Source: Altibacter sp.
GTDB lineage: Bacteria; Bacteroidota; Bacteroidia; Flavobacteriales; Flavobacteriaceae
Direction of reading: 5' to 3'
Assembly: GCA_002696485.1 (NCBI GenBank)
Contig: NZTP01000083.1
Span: forward strand, 1-64,000
Length of the DNA stretch: 64,000 nucleotides
Positions within the stretch are counted from its first letter, which is position 1; every line of letters starts with the position of its first letter. Below are positions 55,453-62,962 of the stretch, piece by piece. A model generated the notes under the pieces. That model saw nothing but the letters and a program-made list of their open reading frames with translations, was not told where the DNA came from and did not search any database. A program made the position numbers and the translations under genes.

Positions 55453-57008
55453 GCAAACTGGTTCAGCTCTTAGTGACGCCGCAACAGGCAGCCGATACGG
55501 CCTACGTTTTGGAAGTAGGCCTTGAAAAGGCACAGCTTCGGAAAGGAGATATCTCCGATTGGCGCATTCGGAAACGTTCTATCGACGCCCGCCGAAAACC
55601 TATTAAGGTCAATCTCCAACTCGAATTCTGGTTGCAGAACGAAACTCGTGATGTCATGCCTGCCTTTCTTCCGAAGCAGGTACACAACGCTCGAAGCATT
55701 CACATTATTGGTGCAGGACCTGCCGGGCTCTATGCTGCGCTACGAGCGATCGAGGCTGGTTTGAAACCTGTTGTCTTCGAACGCGGAAAGGATGTGCGTG
55801 CCCGTAGACGTGACCTGGCTGCCATCAATAAGGACGAGATCGTAAACCCCGAATCCAATTATTGTTTTGGCGAAGGGGGCGCGGGAACCTATTCCGATGG
55901 AAAGCTGTACACGCGGTCTAAGAAAAGGGGGAATGTGCTTAAAGCAATGGAATGGTTCGTGCACTTTGGTGCCGACCCTGATATACTGGTGGATGCGCAT
56001 CCGCATATTGGAACCAACAAATTGCCCAAGATCATTACCAACATGCGGGAAGCCATCATCGCAGCAGGGGGAGAGGTACACTTCGAAAGCAAACTCACCG
56101 ATCTTGAGATCAAAGACGGAGCCGTTACGGCGATTCAGATCAACGATGCGCAACACATACCTTGCACCGATCTCATATTGGCGACAGGCCATTCGGCCCG
56201 GGATATCTTTTACCTGCTTCACGATAAGAAGATCACATTGGAAGCCAAACCCTTTGCGATTGGGGTACGCGTGGAGCACAGTCAGGAACTTATTGATACA
56301 ATCCAATACCACGGAGAATCCGATAACCCGTATCTGCCACCGGCTTCGTATGCCTTGGTGGAACAGGTAGACGGTCTGGGCGTATACTCCTTCTGTATGT
56401 GCCCCGGCGGTATCATTGCGCCTTGTGCGACCCGGCAGGAGGAAGTAGTGACCAATGGATGGAGCCCCAGCAAACGCAACAACCCCTATGCCAATTCGGG
56501 TATCGTGGTGAGTGTGGAACCCAAAGACCTTCCAAACTACACGCCCGAAGATCCTTTTGTATGCCTAGATTTCCAGAAATTCGTAGAGCGTAGCTGCTGG
56601 GAGGCGGCAGGGCGTACGCAACATGTGCCTGCCCAACGCATGATCGACTTTATAGAAGGACGTGTATCTAAGGATTTTCCGAAGACTTCCTATCAGCCCG
56701 GGATTACGTCGGTAGACCTTAATGAGGTACTTCCCGCGCTTTTGACCAAACGATTAAAGAAGGCTTTTAGAGCTTTCGGTAAGAAGATGAAAGGGTATTA
56801 CACCAACGAAGCAGTGCTGCATGCCCCGGAAAGCCGCACCTCGTCTCCTGTAAGCATTCCGCGAGACCCCGAGACCTTGGAGCATATTGCCGTACGTGGA
56901 TTCTATCCCTGCGGGGAGGGAGCAGGATATGCAGGCGGGATCATTTCCGCCGCTATCGACGGTATTAACTGTGTGGATGCGATCGCCAAGAAATACACCA
57001 CAGACTAA
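55449..57008 (+). CDS. FAD-dependent oxidoreductase (COG2509 type)
   Basis: 519 residues, cytosolic. An N-terminal ~85-residue domain precedes the dinucleotide fold GAGPAGLYAALRAIEAG (near residue 80) with ERGKDVRARRRDL. CFGEGGAGTYSDGKLYTR and the C-terminal GEGAGYAGGI contact FAD. The family consists of poorly characterised FAD enzymes found widely in bacteria. The ATGA overlap with the Wzi-like gene puts it in the capsule export operon, although a direct role in polymer synthesis is not obvious. The substrate is unknown. Confidence 0.9.
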   Translation: MSKLVQLLVTPQQAADTAYVLEVGLEKAQLRKGDISDWRIRKRSIDARRKPIKVNLQLEFWLQNETRDVMPAFLPKQVHNARSIHIIGAGPAGLYAALRAIEAGLKPVVFERGKDVRARRRDLAAINKDEIVNPESNYCFGEGGAGTYSDGKLYTRSKKRGNVLKAMEWFVHFGADPDILVDAHPHIGTNKLPKIITNMREAIIAAGGEVHFESKLTDLEIKDGAVTAIQINDAQHIPCTDLILATGHSARDIFYLLHDKKITLEAKPFAIGVRVEHSQELIDTIQYHGESDNPYLPPASYALVEQVDGLGVYSFCMCPGGIIAPCATRQEEVVTNGWSPSKRNNPYANSGIVVSVEPKDLPNYTPEDPFVCLDFQKFVERSCWEAAGRTQHVPAQRMIDFIEGRVSKDFPKTSYQPGITSVDLNEVLPALLTKRLKKAFRAFGKKMKGYYTNEAVLHAPESRTSSPVSIPRDPETLEHIAVRGFYPCGEGAGYAGGIISAAIDGINCVDAIAKKYTTD

Positions 57009-57024
57009 GTTCCTGATTTGAAAA

Positions 57025-57054
57025 CAAAAAAGCCCCCGCAATGGCGGAGGCTTT
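57025..57054 (-). terminator. Terminator between the FAD oxidoreductase and the small lipoprotein
   Basis: AAAGCCCCCGC pairs with GCGGAGGCTTT (11-bp stem with one mismatch, 4-nt loop). The T run TTTTTTG follows on the minus strand, so it mainly ends the lipoprotein transcript. On the plus strand only TTT follows; it may act in both directions. Confidence 0.75.
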
Positions 57055-57095
57055 CGTACGGTATGCTCAACAGCATACTATGTCTAAAGTGCTTC

Positions 57096-57320
57096 TTACT
57101 TGATCTCTACTTTCTCGGTAGCAACTGAATCAGTTACTTCAGTAGTAGTCTCAACAGCAGTTTCGGTAGCTTCTGCAGTTTCTGCTGCAGGAGTTTCCAT
57201 AACCTCAGTAGTAGTTACTTCTTCTACTGCGTCTTCTGCTTTCTCTTCAGTAGTCTCACGACATGAAGAAAATGCTACTAATACCATTAATGCGAAAGCA
57301 CTTAAAATTACGTTTTTCAT
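57096..57320 (-). CDS. Small acidic Thr/Glu-rich lipoprotein
   Basis: 74 residues. A signal peptide with lipobox AFSSC is followed by ~50 residues of almost only Glu, Thr, Ala and Val (for example ETPAAETAEATETA). After processing it would be a short, highly acidic, disordered surface or periplasmic tail. Low-complexity mini-lipoproteins of this type occur widely in Flavobacteriia and have no known function. A TACATTCG sequence 30 bases upstream is a weak promoter candidate. The downstream terminator at 57025 supports a real monocistronic gene. Confidence 0.8.
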   Translation of the reverse strand: MKNVILSAFALMVLVAFSSCRETTEEKAEDAVEEVTTTEVMETPAAETAEATETAVETTTEVTDSVATEKVEIK

Positions 57321-57471
57321 TTGTTGAAAAAATTAGATGTTAAATTGAGCGCGAATGTAGATTATTTTTTGACACGAAAAACATTTTGTGAAAAAATATT
57401 TTAGACATCGTAAACAACTAAATACAAGCTAATTACAATAGGTGCATCTTCCAACGCTTCCGCAGGGCACC

Positions 57472-58239
57472 CTATTGACAGGGAAGCAAACAGAATCCGG
57501 CACTTTGTTCCGATCGCAGGGTGTAAAAGGTACCGTTTATTTCCTGTAAAAAATCAACGCCCAACACAGCCAATGGCTCACCGATCCCTTGCGGAAGGGT
57601 AGTAGGGGTGAGTTGCAGACTGCTTACAGTATCCTCACGCGATAGCTGTATGGGGGCTGCGATATGCCGCACCCATGCCGTGCTGTCAAAATCAAATTCC
57701 AAAATTCCGTAACGCAGCTGTACATGGGTCGCGCCGGACGGAAAGGGGATGACCCCAACATCCATCTGCGTGATCTGTGTACAAAAGCTCTCGGGATCGT
57801 ATTGAATGTCGAAGGGAAGTACGGTATAGACATCGCATTGGGGTGTAAAGGTATGCGTATGTAAGAGATGTTTTCCGTAGGGATCCTGCAATCCTTCACC
57901 CACACGCCGTTCGCCGCGTCTGTGTACGGTGTCGAGTTTTTTTAACGCACTGAAGAGCGTCATAAGCCGTCGGTGCAAGTATTTGAAATGATGTTCGGGA
58001 AAGAATCCCTCCAATCCGCGACGGAAGGCCTTCAGCAACGCAGAACAGTGTCCAAATTCACTGGAGTTTTCAAGCACCCGCTTCATCTTGGGGTCATTCT
58101 TGATGCGTTCGCTGGTGAAGCCGCCCCCTTTTATTCGTGCCGGCGCCTCGTTCCCTTTTTTCGTGTTGATCTTGTCAACATAAAAATTAATACCCCCTAG
58201 GGTACCTACCAATGTGATAATTCCTTTTTGTCGTGCCAT
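57472..58239 (-). CDS. MARQKG-family conserved Bacteroidota protein of unknown function
   Basis: 255 residues from ATG 58239 (MARQKGIITLVGTLGGINFYV); an upstream in-frame start at 58269 is not conserved. I recognise the N-terminal block MARQKGII-x-L-x-G-T-x-G-x-x-x-FY and ERIKNDPKMKRVLENSSEF as a family present in several copies in many Bacteroidota genomes. There is no signal peptide or catalytic motif. The rest is a beta-rich domain. It stands alone, preceded by an array of five 11-bp repeats. Function unknown; a link with mobile elements has been suspected for the family but nothing here shows it. Confidence 0.78.
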   Translation of the reverse strand: MARQKGIITLVGTLGGINFYVDKINTKKGNEAPARIKGGGFTSERIKNDPKMKRVLENSSEFGHCSALLKAFRRGLEGFFPEHHFKYLHRRLMTLFSALKKLDTVHRRGERRVGEGLQDPYGKHLLHTHTFTPQCDVYTVLPFDIQYDPESFCTQITQMDVGVIPFPSGATHVQLRYGILEFDFDSTAWVRHIAAPIQLSREDTVSSLQLTPTTLPQGIGEPLAVLGVDFLQEINGTFYTLRSEQSAGFCLLPCQ

Positions 58240-58334
58240 GATCTCGTTTTTAGAGGGGCAACCGATCAACTTCGAGGTATGTATATAAACGCTAGTAAGT
58301 TAGGTTTAGTATAAAGTAGGAATACGGCTACGTT

Positions 58335-58389
58335 ATAGCATACCTATAGCGTACCTATAGCGTTCTTATAGCGTAGTCATAGCGTAGTT
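58335..58389. repeat. Five in-phase 11-bp tandem repeats
   Basis: Five contiguous units of exactly 11 bases starting ATAGC(G/A)T. They read ATAGCATACCT, ATAGCGTACCT, ATAGCGTTCTT, ATAGCGTAGTC and ATAGCGTAGTT. The first seven bases are almost invariant and the last four vary. The array lies between the mnmE stop and the MARQKG-family start. The 11-bp spacing puts each unit on about the same face of the helix. Confidence 0.9.
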
Positions 58390-58477
58390 ACTTCATGGAT
58401 ATCCTAACGAGGAGCGCACTACAACTCTTGTATACGGGCAGTATACCGGCAGTATGATGGCAGGATCCTCGTGGGTA

Positions 58478-59935
58478 TTACTTCCCGATACAGAAATTTG
58501 CAAAGATATTCCCCAACAGATCGTCATTGGTGATCTCGCCCGTGATCTCCCCAAAGTGATACAACGCCTGCCTGATGTCGATGGCAAGCAGGTCCCCGCT
58601 TAGATTACTGTTCAGTCCTTCTTGTACTTTCAGGATCTCTTCCAAGGCTTTCAGCAGGGCATCGTAGTGGCGGGTATTGGTGACTATGGTCTCATTGTTC
58701 CGCAAGACGCCTGAATTCACAAACGCAAGTAAGCGATGCTTCAATTCCTCTACGCCTTCACCTGTTTTTGCAGAAAGGAGGAGGGGGTGCGTCCCTTCCA
58801 CAGCGCTCAAACGGTCCTGTAGGTGTGCTTTTTCAGTTTCGGTGAGGGTATCTGTTTTGTTCGCTATCACCACTAAGGGCTTCTGCGGAAACCGGTTTTT
58901 TACTTTTTCCAGTTCTTGCTGAATGGCACCAAGGTCACGCAGTGCTTCCGGATGTGCGGCTTGTCGGGTAGCATCCGAAGCTGACAAACCAAGTTGCAGG
59001 TGAGACGCATCAAACAAGTACACGACGACATGGGCTTGTTCCATTTTCTGAAAGGTCTTTTGGATCCCCAACCCTTCAATGACATCTTGGGTCTCGCGTA
59101 TTCCGGCCGTATCAATGAACCGAAACCCGATACCGCCAATGTTTATCTCATCTTCTATGGTGTCTCGAGTGGTACCGGCAATGTCACTTACGATGGCGCG
59201 CTCTTCGTTCAGTAGGGCATTGAGTAGGGTCGATTTGCCCACATTGGGTTCGCCTACAATAGCTACAGGGATCCCGTTCTTTAATACATTCCCTGTCGCA
59301 AACGAATCAATAAGGCGCTTAAGGACGTGAGTGATCTTGCTTATGAGTTGCTGAAAGGCTTCTCGGTTGGCAAATTCTACGTCTTCTTCGGCAAAATCCA
59401 ACTCCAGCTCGATGAGCGACGCAAAATTGAGCAGTTCTTCCCGAAGCTTTAGTATCTCGTTCGAAAAACCGCCTCGCATTTGGGAAATGGCGAGTTGGTG
59501 GGAGGCTTCAGAATCACTGGCGATAAGATCGGCAACGGCTTCCGCCTGACTCAGGTCCATCTTTCCGTGTAAAAAGGCTCGTAAGGTGAATTCGCCCGCT
59601 GTAGCCATCCGACAACCCTTCCGAAGACATAATTGCAGGATCTCTTGCTGAATGTAATGACTTCCGTGACAGGAGAATTCTACCACATCTTCACCGGTGT
59701 AACTATTGGGGTTTTTAAAGAGGGTGGCCAGCACCTCGTCGATCATACGTTCCCCGTCTTTAATGTGTCCGAGATGCACGGTATGGGTTTTCTGCTTGGA
59801 CAGCACTTTGTCTGAAACCGAATGGAATACCTCGGAAGCAATAGCAATGGCTTGTGCTCCCGATAACCGAATCACGGCGATGGCACCCGCACCCGAAGGC
59901 GTGGCTAAGGCAACAATGGTATCTGAGTACGTCAT
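58478..59935 (-). CDS. mnmE: tRNA uridine-5-carboxymethylaminomethyl modification GTPase
   Basis: 485 residues from ATG 59935 (MTYSDTIVALATPSG); ATG 59941 is also possible, while the TTG at 59968 lies inside the promoter element. An N-terminal tetrahydrofolate-binding domain (GAIAVIRLSG) is followed by helical parts enclosing a GTPase: GEPNVGKST, DIAGTTRDT, DTAGIRET and NKTD. The C terminus ends in the invariant CIGK. With MnmG it modifies U34 of certain tRNAs. mnmG is not in the window. Confidence 0.97.
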   Translation of the reverse strand: MTYSDTIVALATPSGAGAIAVIRLSGAQAIAIASEVFHSVSDKVLSKQKTHTVHLGHIKDGERMIDEVLATLFKNPNSYTGEDVVEFSCHGSHYIQQEILQLCLRKGCRMATAGEFTLRAFLHGKMDLSQAEAVADLIASDSEASHQLAISQMRGGFSNEILKLREELLNFASLIELELDFAEEDVEFANREAFQQLISKITHVLKRLIDSFATGNVLKNGIPVAIVGEPNVGKSTLLNALLNEERAIVSDIAGTTRDTIEDEINIGGIGFRFIDTAGIRETQDVIEGLGIQKTFQKMEQAHVVVYLFDASHLQLGLSASDATRQAAHPEALRDLGAIQQELEKVKNRFPQKPLVVIANKTDTLTETEKAHLQDRLSAVEGTHPLLLSAKTGEGVEELKHRLLAFVNSGVLRNNETIVTNTRHYDALLKALEEILKVQEGLNSNLSGDLLAIDIRQALYHFGEITGEITNDDLLGNIFANFCIGK

Positions 59936-59965
59936 GGGCATGTCCCGCAAAGGGATTGTTTTTGG

Positions 59966-59973
59966 CAAAAGTA
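59966..59973 (-). promoter_or_regulatory. -7 element TACTTTTG for mnmE
   Basis: TACTTTTG fits TAnnTTTG and ends 30 bases before ATG 59935. It rules out the TTG at 59968. Confidence 0.55.
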
Positions 59974-60074
59974 CAAAGTATCTTTTAGTTGGTGCTACCT
60001 TTTTCTAAAAGCGGCACCTTGCCGGATTCTGTAACAATTTGTAAATTTCTGCTACCAATACAATAAACAAGACC

Positions 60075-60191
60075 ATGGAAGAGCAAAAACCCGATAACGG
60101 AATGAAACATCTTTGGATCCCCTTACTGATATTTGTAGGGGTGGCCGTTGCTGCATTTTTCCTCACGACATGGGTCATTAGTTTATTTTAA
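60075..60191 (+). CDS. 38-residue single-helix membrane peptide
   Basis: ATG 60075 to TAA 60189-60191. The peptide has a polar N terminus (MEEQKPDNGMKHLW) and one clear membrane helix (IPLLIFVGVAVAAFFLTTWVIS). Coding is supported by the ordered polar-then-hydrophobic pattern and the position 21 bp before the DUF4870 gene on the same strand. Function unknown; it may be a partner of that membrane protein. Confidence 0.6.
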   Translation: MEEQKPDNGMKHLWIPLLIFVGVAVAAFFLTTWVISLF

Positions 60192-60212
60192 TCACCTTAA
60201 ATACCAATCAAA

Positions 60213-60575
60213 ATGGAAGTCATCAACCACACCCACAAACGAACCGATACCAACCTTCTGGTCATCACCCACCTTTCTCAGCTTTTGGGCTACCTTATCG
60301 GTTTCGGAAGCTTGATCGTCCCGCTTATTATCTGGCTCTCTTCTAAAGACAAGGTGGAAGGCATGGACCTGCACGGAAAATCCGTCGTGAACTTCCAACT
60401 AAGTATATTATTGTATATCATCATCAGCATTCCGGCTATTCTCTTATTGGGACTTGGTATCTTAATGCTTATTGGTATCGCTATCATAGGGTTTGTACTG
60501 CCTATTGTGAACGCAATCAAAGCCAGTAACGGCCAAGCACCCAGCTACTTTATGACCATTCGGTTTATTTCTTAA
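60213..60575 (+). CDS. DUF4870-family membrane protein
   Basis: 120 residues. The layout fits DUF4870: THLSQLLGYLIGFGSLIVPLIIW as first helix, a HGKSVVNFQLS loop, then two hydrophobic helices ending GFVLPIVNAIKASNG. Members are small membrane proteins of unknown function. It follows the 38-residue peptide gene and likely shares its transcript. Confidence 0.88.
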   Translation: MEVINHTHKRTDTNLLVITHLSQLLGYLIGFGSLIVPLIIWLSSKDKVEGMDLHGKSVVNFQLSILLYIIISIPAILLLGLGILMLIGIAIIGFVLPIVNAIKASNGQAPSYFMTIRFIS

Positions 60576-60697
60576 TTGAGGGTACTGTCATAGGTTCAGA
60601 CTTAACGATATAGGTATCCTGCGCGTAATTCGTATGATTAATTATTCGTACATTCGGTATTGAACACTAGGGTCGTTAAGATCGGAACTACCATTGT

Positions 60698-62230
60698 ATG
60701 GGGTCATCTCGTTTCAATTCTGTCAGATATATCGTGTGGGGGGTCGCCCTCATGAACGTTCTCATTCATCTTGCCGTGCATGCGAATCTGGAATACCACA
60801 GGGATGAGTTGCTTTATTTCGCTTTGGGAAATCACCCGGCCTTCGGTTATGCTACTGTACCTCCTTTAATTGGCTGGATCGCATGGGTTATGCAAAGTTT
60901 CTTTGGCCATGGCCTCTTTGCCGTAAAATTATTTCCGGCACTGCTGAGCGGGGCACTAATTCTGGTGACCGACCGTATAACGATCTCGTTTGGGGGCAAA
61001 GGATACGCGCGGGTACTTACGGCAGTTGCCATTTTGTGCCTACCTGTTGGATTACGGGCCTTTCATCTATTTCAGCCTGTACCCATCGATCTGTTCCTAT
61101 GGACACTTCTATGCTACATGGTCATTCGATATGTAGAAACAACGAAAGACCGCTATTTGTATCTCGCCGGTTTGGTTACAGGCATTGCATTGCTAAACAA
61201 ATACTTAATCCTCCTACTACTTCTGGCGCTCAGTATCGGACTACTGTGTTCGCCTCACCGAATCGTGTTTAAAAGAAAAGCGTTGTATCTAAGTGCTGGG
61301 ATTACGTTCTTGCTCATACTGCCCAATATGTTGTGGCAATGGGATCATGATTTTCCGGTGTTGGGACATATGGCTGCCTTACAGGAAAATCAACTGGTAT
61401 ATGTAGATCGCATAGGTTTCGTAATGGAGCAGTTGTTGCTCACATTTTCGGTGTGTTTTCTAGTAGTGGCAGGGTGGGTATTTCTAGCAAAGCAACGGCA
61501 ATATCGCTTTCTTGCCATCACTGCAACCTTGGTCTTCTTGGTACTTTTGGCACTTCAAGGCAAAAGCTATTATACGATAGGTGTGTATCCTTTCCTTGTA
61601 GCCGCCGGCAGTGTAGCGGTAGCCCGCACCGTTTACAACGTACTATTCCGGGTGATGATACCGTTGGTCGTCGTCGGACTGACACTGCCTGCTTTACCTA
61701 TCGGGGTACCTGTTTACAAAGAGGATGGTCTAATCGCATATTTTAAACGACTCGAGACCGAATATGGACTGGAGATCGGTCGGCGTTTTGAAGATGGCAC
61801 TGTGCACGCCTTACCACAAGATTATGCAGACCAGCTTGGGTGGGAGGAACTTACAGCGATTACTTCTAAGGCGTATCATGCATTGCCGGACAAAGATAAG
61901 GTGGTGATCTATGCTGAAAATTACGGTCAGGCCGGAGCCATCGCTGTCATTGGTAAGCGATATGGGTTACCCGAACCTATTAGCTTTCACGAAAGTTTTT
62001 TTTATTGGAAACCGGATGTCCTTTCTAAGGACGTTGAATACTTCATATATATAAATGACGAGCTGGGAACCGACGTGGAAGCTGCATTCGACAAGATCGA
62101 AGTGGCCGGAAGAATTACCAATGTGAATGCGCGTGAATTTGGTACCACGGTCTATGTATGCAGTGAACCTATCATTCCGGTGCGTGTACTATGGGAGAAA
62201 GCGCTTGAAATGCGAACAGACCCCTTTTAA
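60698..62230 (+). CDS. GT39/PMT-type membrane glycosyltransferase
   Basis: 510 residues with about ten N-terminal membrane helices and a ~130-residue soluble C-terminal part. The first periplasmic loop has the acidic HRDELLY motif (the DE catalytic pair of GT-C enzymes), followed by NHPAFGYATVPPLIGW as in the ArnT/PMT_2 family. Such enzymes use polyprenyl-phosphate sugars to glycosylate lipids or proteins on the outer face of the inner membrane. Separated from the capsule locus by ~5 kb, it may act on another target. Convergent with the dioxygenase-fold gene, 12 bp apart. Confidence 0.87.
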   Translation: MGSSRFNSVRYIVWGVALMNVLIHLAVHANLEYHRDELLYFALGNHPAFGYATVPPLIGWIAWVMQSFFGHGLFAVKLFPALLSGALILVTDRITISFGGKGYARVLTAVAILCLPVGLRAFHLFQPVPIDLFLWTLLCYMVIRYVETTKDRYLYLAGLVTGIALLNKYLILLLLLALSIGLLCSPHRIVFKRKALYLSAGITFLLILPNMLWQWDHDFPVLGHMAALQENQLVYVDRIGFVMEQLLLTFSVCFLVVAGWVFLAKQRQYRFLAITATLVFLVLLALQGKSYYTIGVYPFLVAAGSVAVARTVYNVLFRVMIPLVVVGLTLPALPIGVPVYKEDGLIAYFKRLETEYGLEIGRRFEDGTVHALPQDYADQLGWEELTAITSKAYHALPDKDKVVIYAENYGQAGAIAVIGKRYGLPEPISFHESFFYWKPDVLSKDVEYFIYINDELGTDVEAAFDKIEVAGRITNVNAREFGTTVYVCSEPIIPVRVLWEKALEMRTDPF

Positions 62231-62242
62231 GACAACGCATAA

Positions 62243-62884
62243 TCAATCGGTAGCGGATCGTAAGATGATATCACGGGTGCCCTGCCAAACCCCTTGCGCA
62301 TCCTTAATGAGCTTGATAGTTGAAGGGTAACCTCCGTCACGTTCGGTAAGAGGGGGTAGCGTTTTTGGCAGTAAGGGATCGCCCTGAAATTGTGTAGCAT
62401 TCAACCAATATTCCGGGATGCTATCATGGGCGACGGTAAGATGCATATGTGCCGGCTCCGAACGGGAAGGATAAGCCTCCGGACGAATGGTTTCAAACCG
62501 ATACGCTCCTTCTGCATTAGTGCGTACCCAAGCGCGCAAATACCCGTGTCGTTGTCCATTTCCGGTCTCATCTCCGCGTTTCGGATAGATACCCTCGGCA
62601 TTGGTATGATAGGCATAGACTAATACGTTAGAAGCAGGCGTCTTCCCGTCCGGCAAGTACACGGTCCCGCTCAGCACCAGCGGTTCCCCGGGCTCCGATG
62701 CATCGGCGATCCGGGTAGACCAACTTAGGTCCTTGGGAGCATCCATGGCACCACACCATTCACAATCGGGTAGGGCAGACCGGGATTGTGACACGGTTGG
62801 GGTCGAATCCGTTTGGGCTTTGCTGCCGCTTTCTGCACAGCCAAAACAACAACATAGGAGGAGCAGGAAGGAGTAGTATTTCAT
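62243..62884 (-). CDS. Intradiol-dioxygenase-fold lipoprotein
   Basis: 213 residues. Lipobox CFGC. The body is an intradiol ring-cleavage dioxygenase C-domain fold: SGTVYLPDGKTPASNV and YRFETIRPEAYPSRSEPAHMHLTV-like order, with Tyr ... Tyr ... His-x-His in the positions of the non-haem Fe(III) ligands. Secreted homologues in Bacteroidota lack a known substrate. Because it is lipid-anchored, it does not belong to a cytosolic aromatic-degradation pathway. It lies downstream of the hybrid kinase on the same strand, with an operator-like palindrome in the 78-bp gap. Confidence 0.86.
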   Translation of the reverse strand: MKYYSFLLLLCCCFGCAESGSKAQTDSTPTVSQSRSALPDCEWCGAMDAPKDLSWSTRIADASEPGEPLVLSGTVYLPDGKTPASNVLVYAYHTNAEGIYPKRGDETGNGQRHGYLRAWVRTNAEGAYRFETIRPEAYPSRSEPAHMHLTVAHDSIPEYWLNATQFQGDPLLPKTLPPLTERDGGYPSTIKLIKDAQGVWQGTRDIILRSATD

Positions 62885-62901
62885 AATATGTGGATAAGTA
62901 C

Positions 62902-62916
62902 CGTTACAGTGTAACG
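62902..62916. promoter_or_regulatory. Operator-like palindrome upstream of the dioxygenase-fold gene
   Basis: CGTTACA-G-TGTAACG is a perfect 7-bp inverted repeat with a 1-base centre. It begins 18 bp upstream of ATG 62884. Symmetry and location suggest binding of a dimeric regulator; a short hairpin is another option. Confidence 0.4.
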
Positions 62917-62962
62917 CTTTGCATCAAATTAATATTGTTGTAAGTAACTTAGGTATAGCTTT

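Noticed and set aside
55740-56312. 190-residue minus-strand frame and a 167-residue plus-strand frame (55867-56370) in the FAD oxidoreductase gene
   Set aside because: Both are shadows of a gene with a good FAD-binding motif; their sequences are rich in Arg, Ser, Cys and His with no domain pattern.
57061-57078. GTATGCT-CAAC-AGCATAC hairpin as a second terminator
   Set aside because: Perfect 7-bp stem but no T run on either strand; it could only assist the neighbouring terminator at 57025-57054.
58335-58389. CRISPR-like array
   Set aside because: Units are contiguous 11-mers with no spacers, and no cas genes are nearby.
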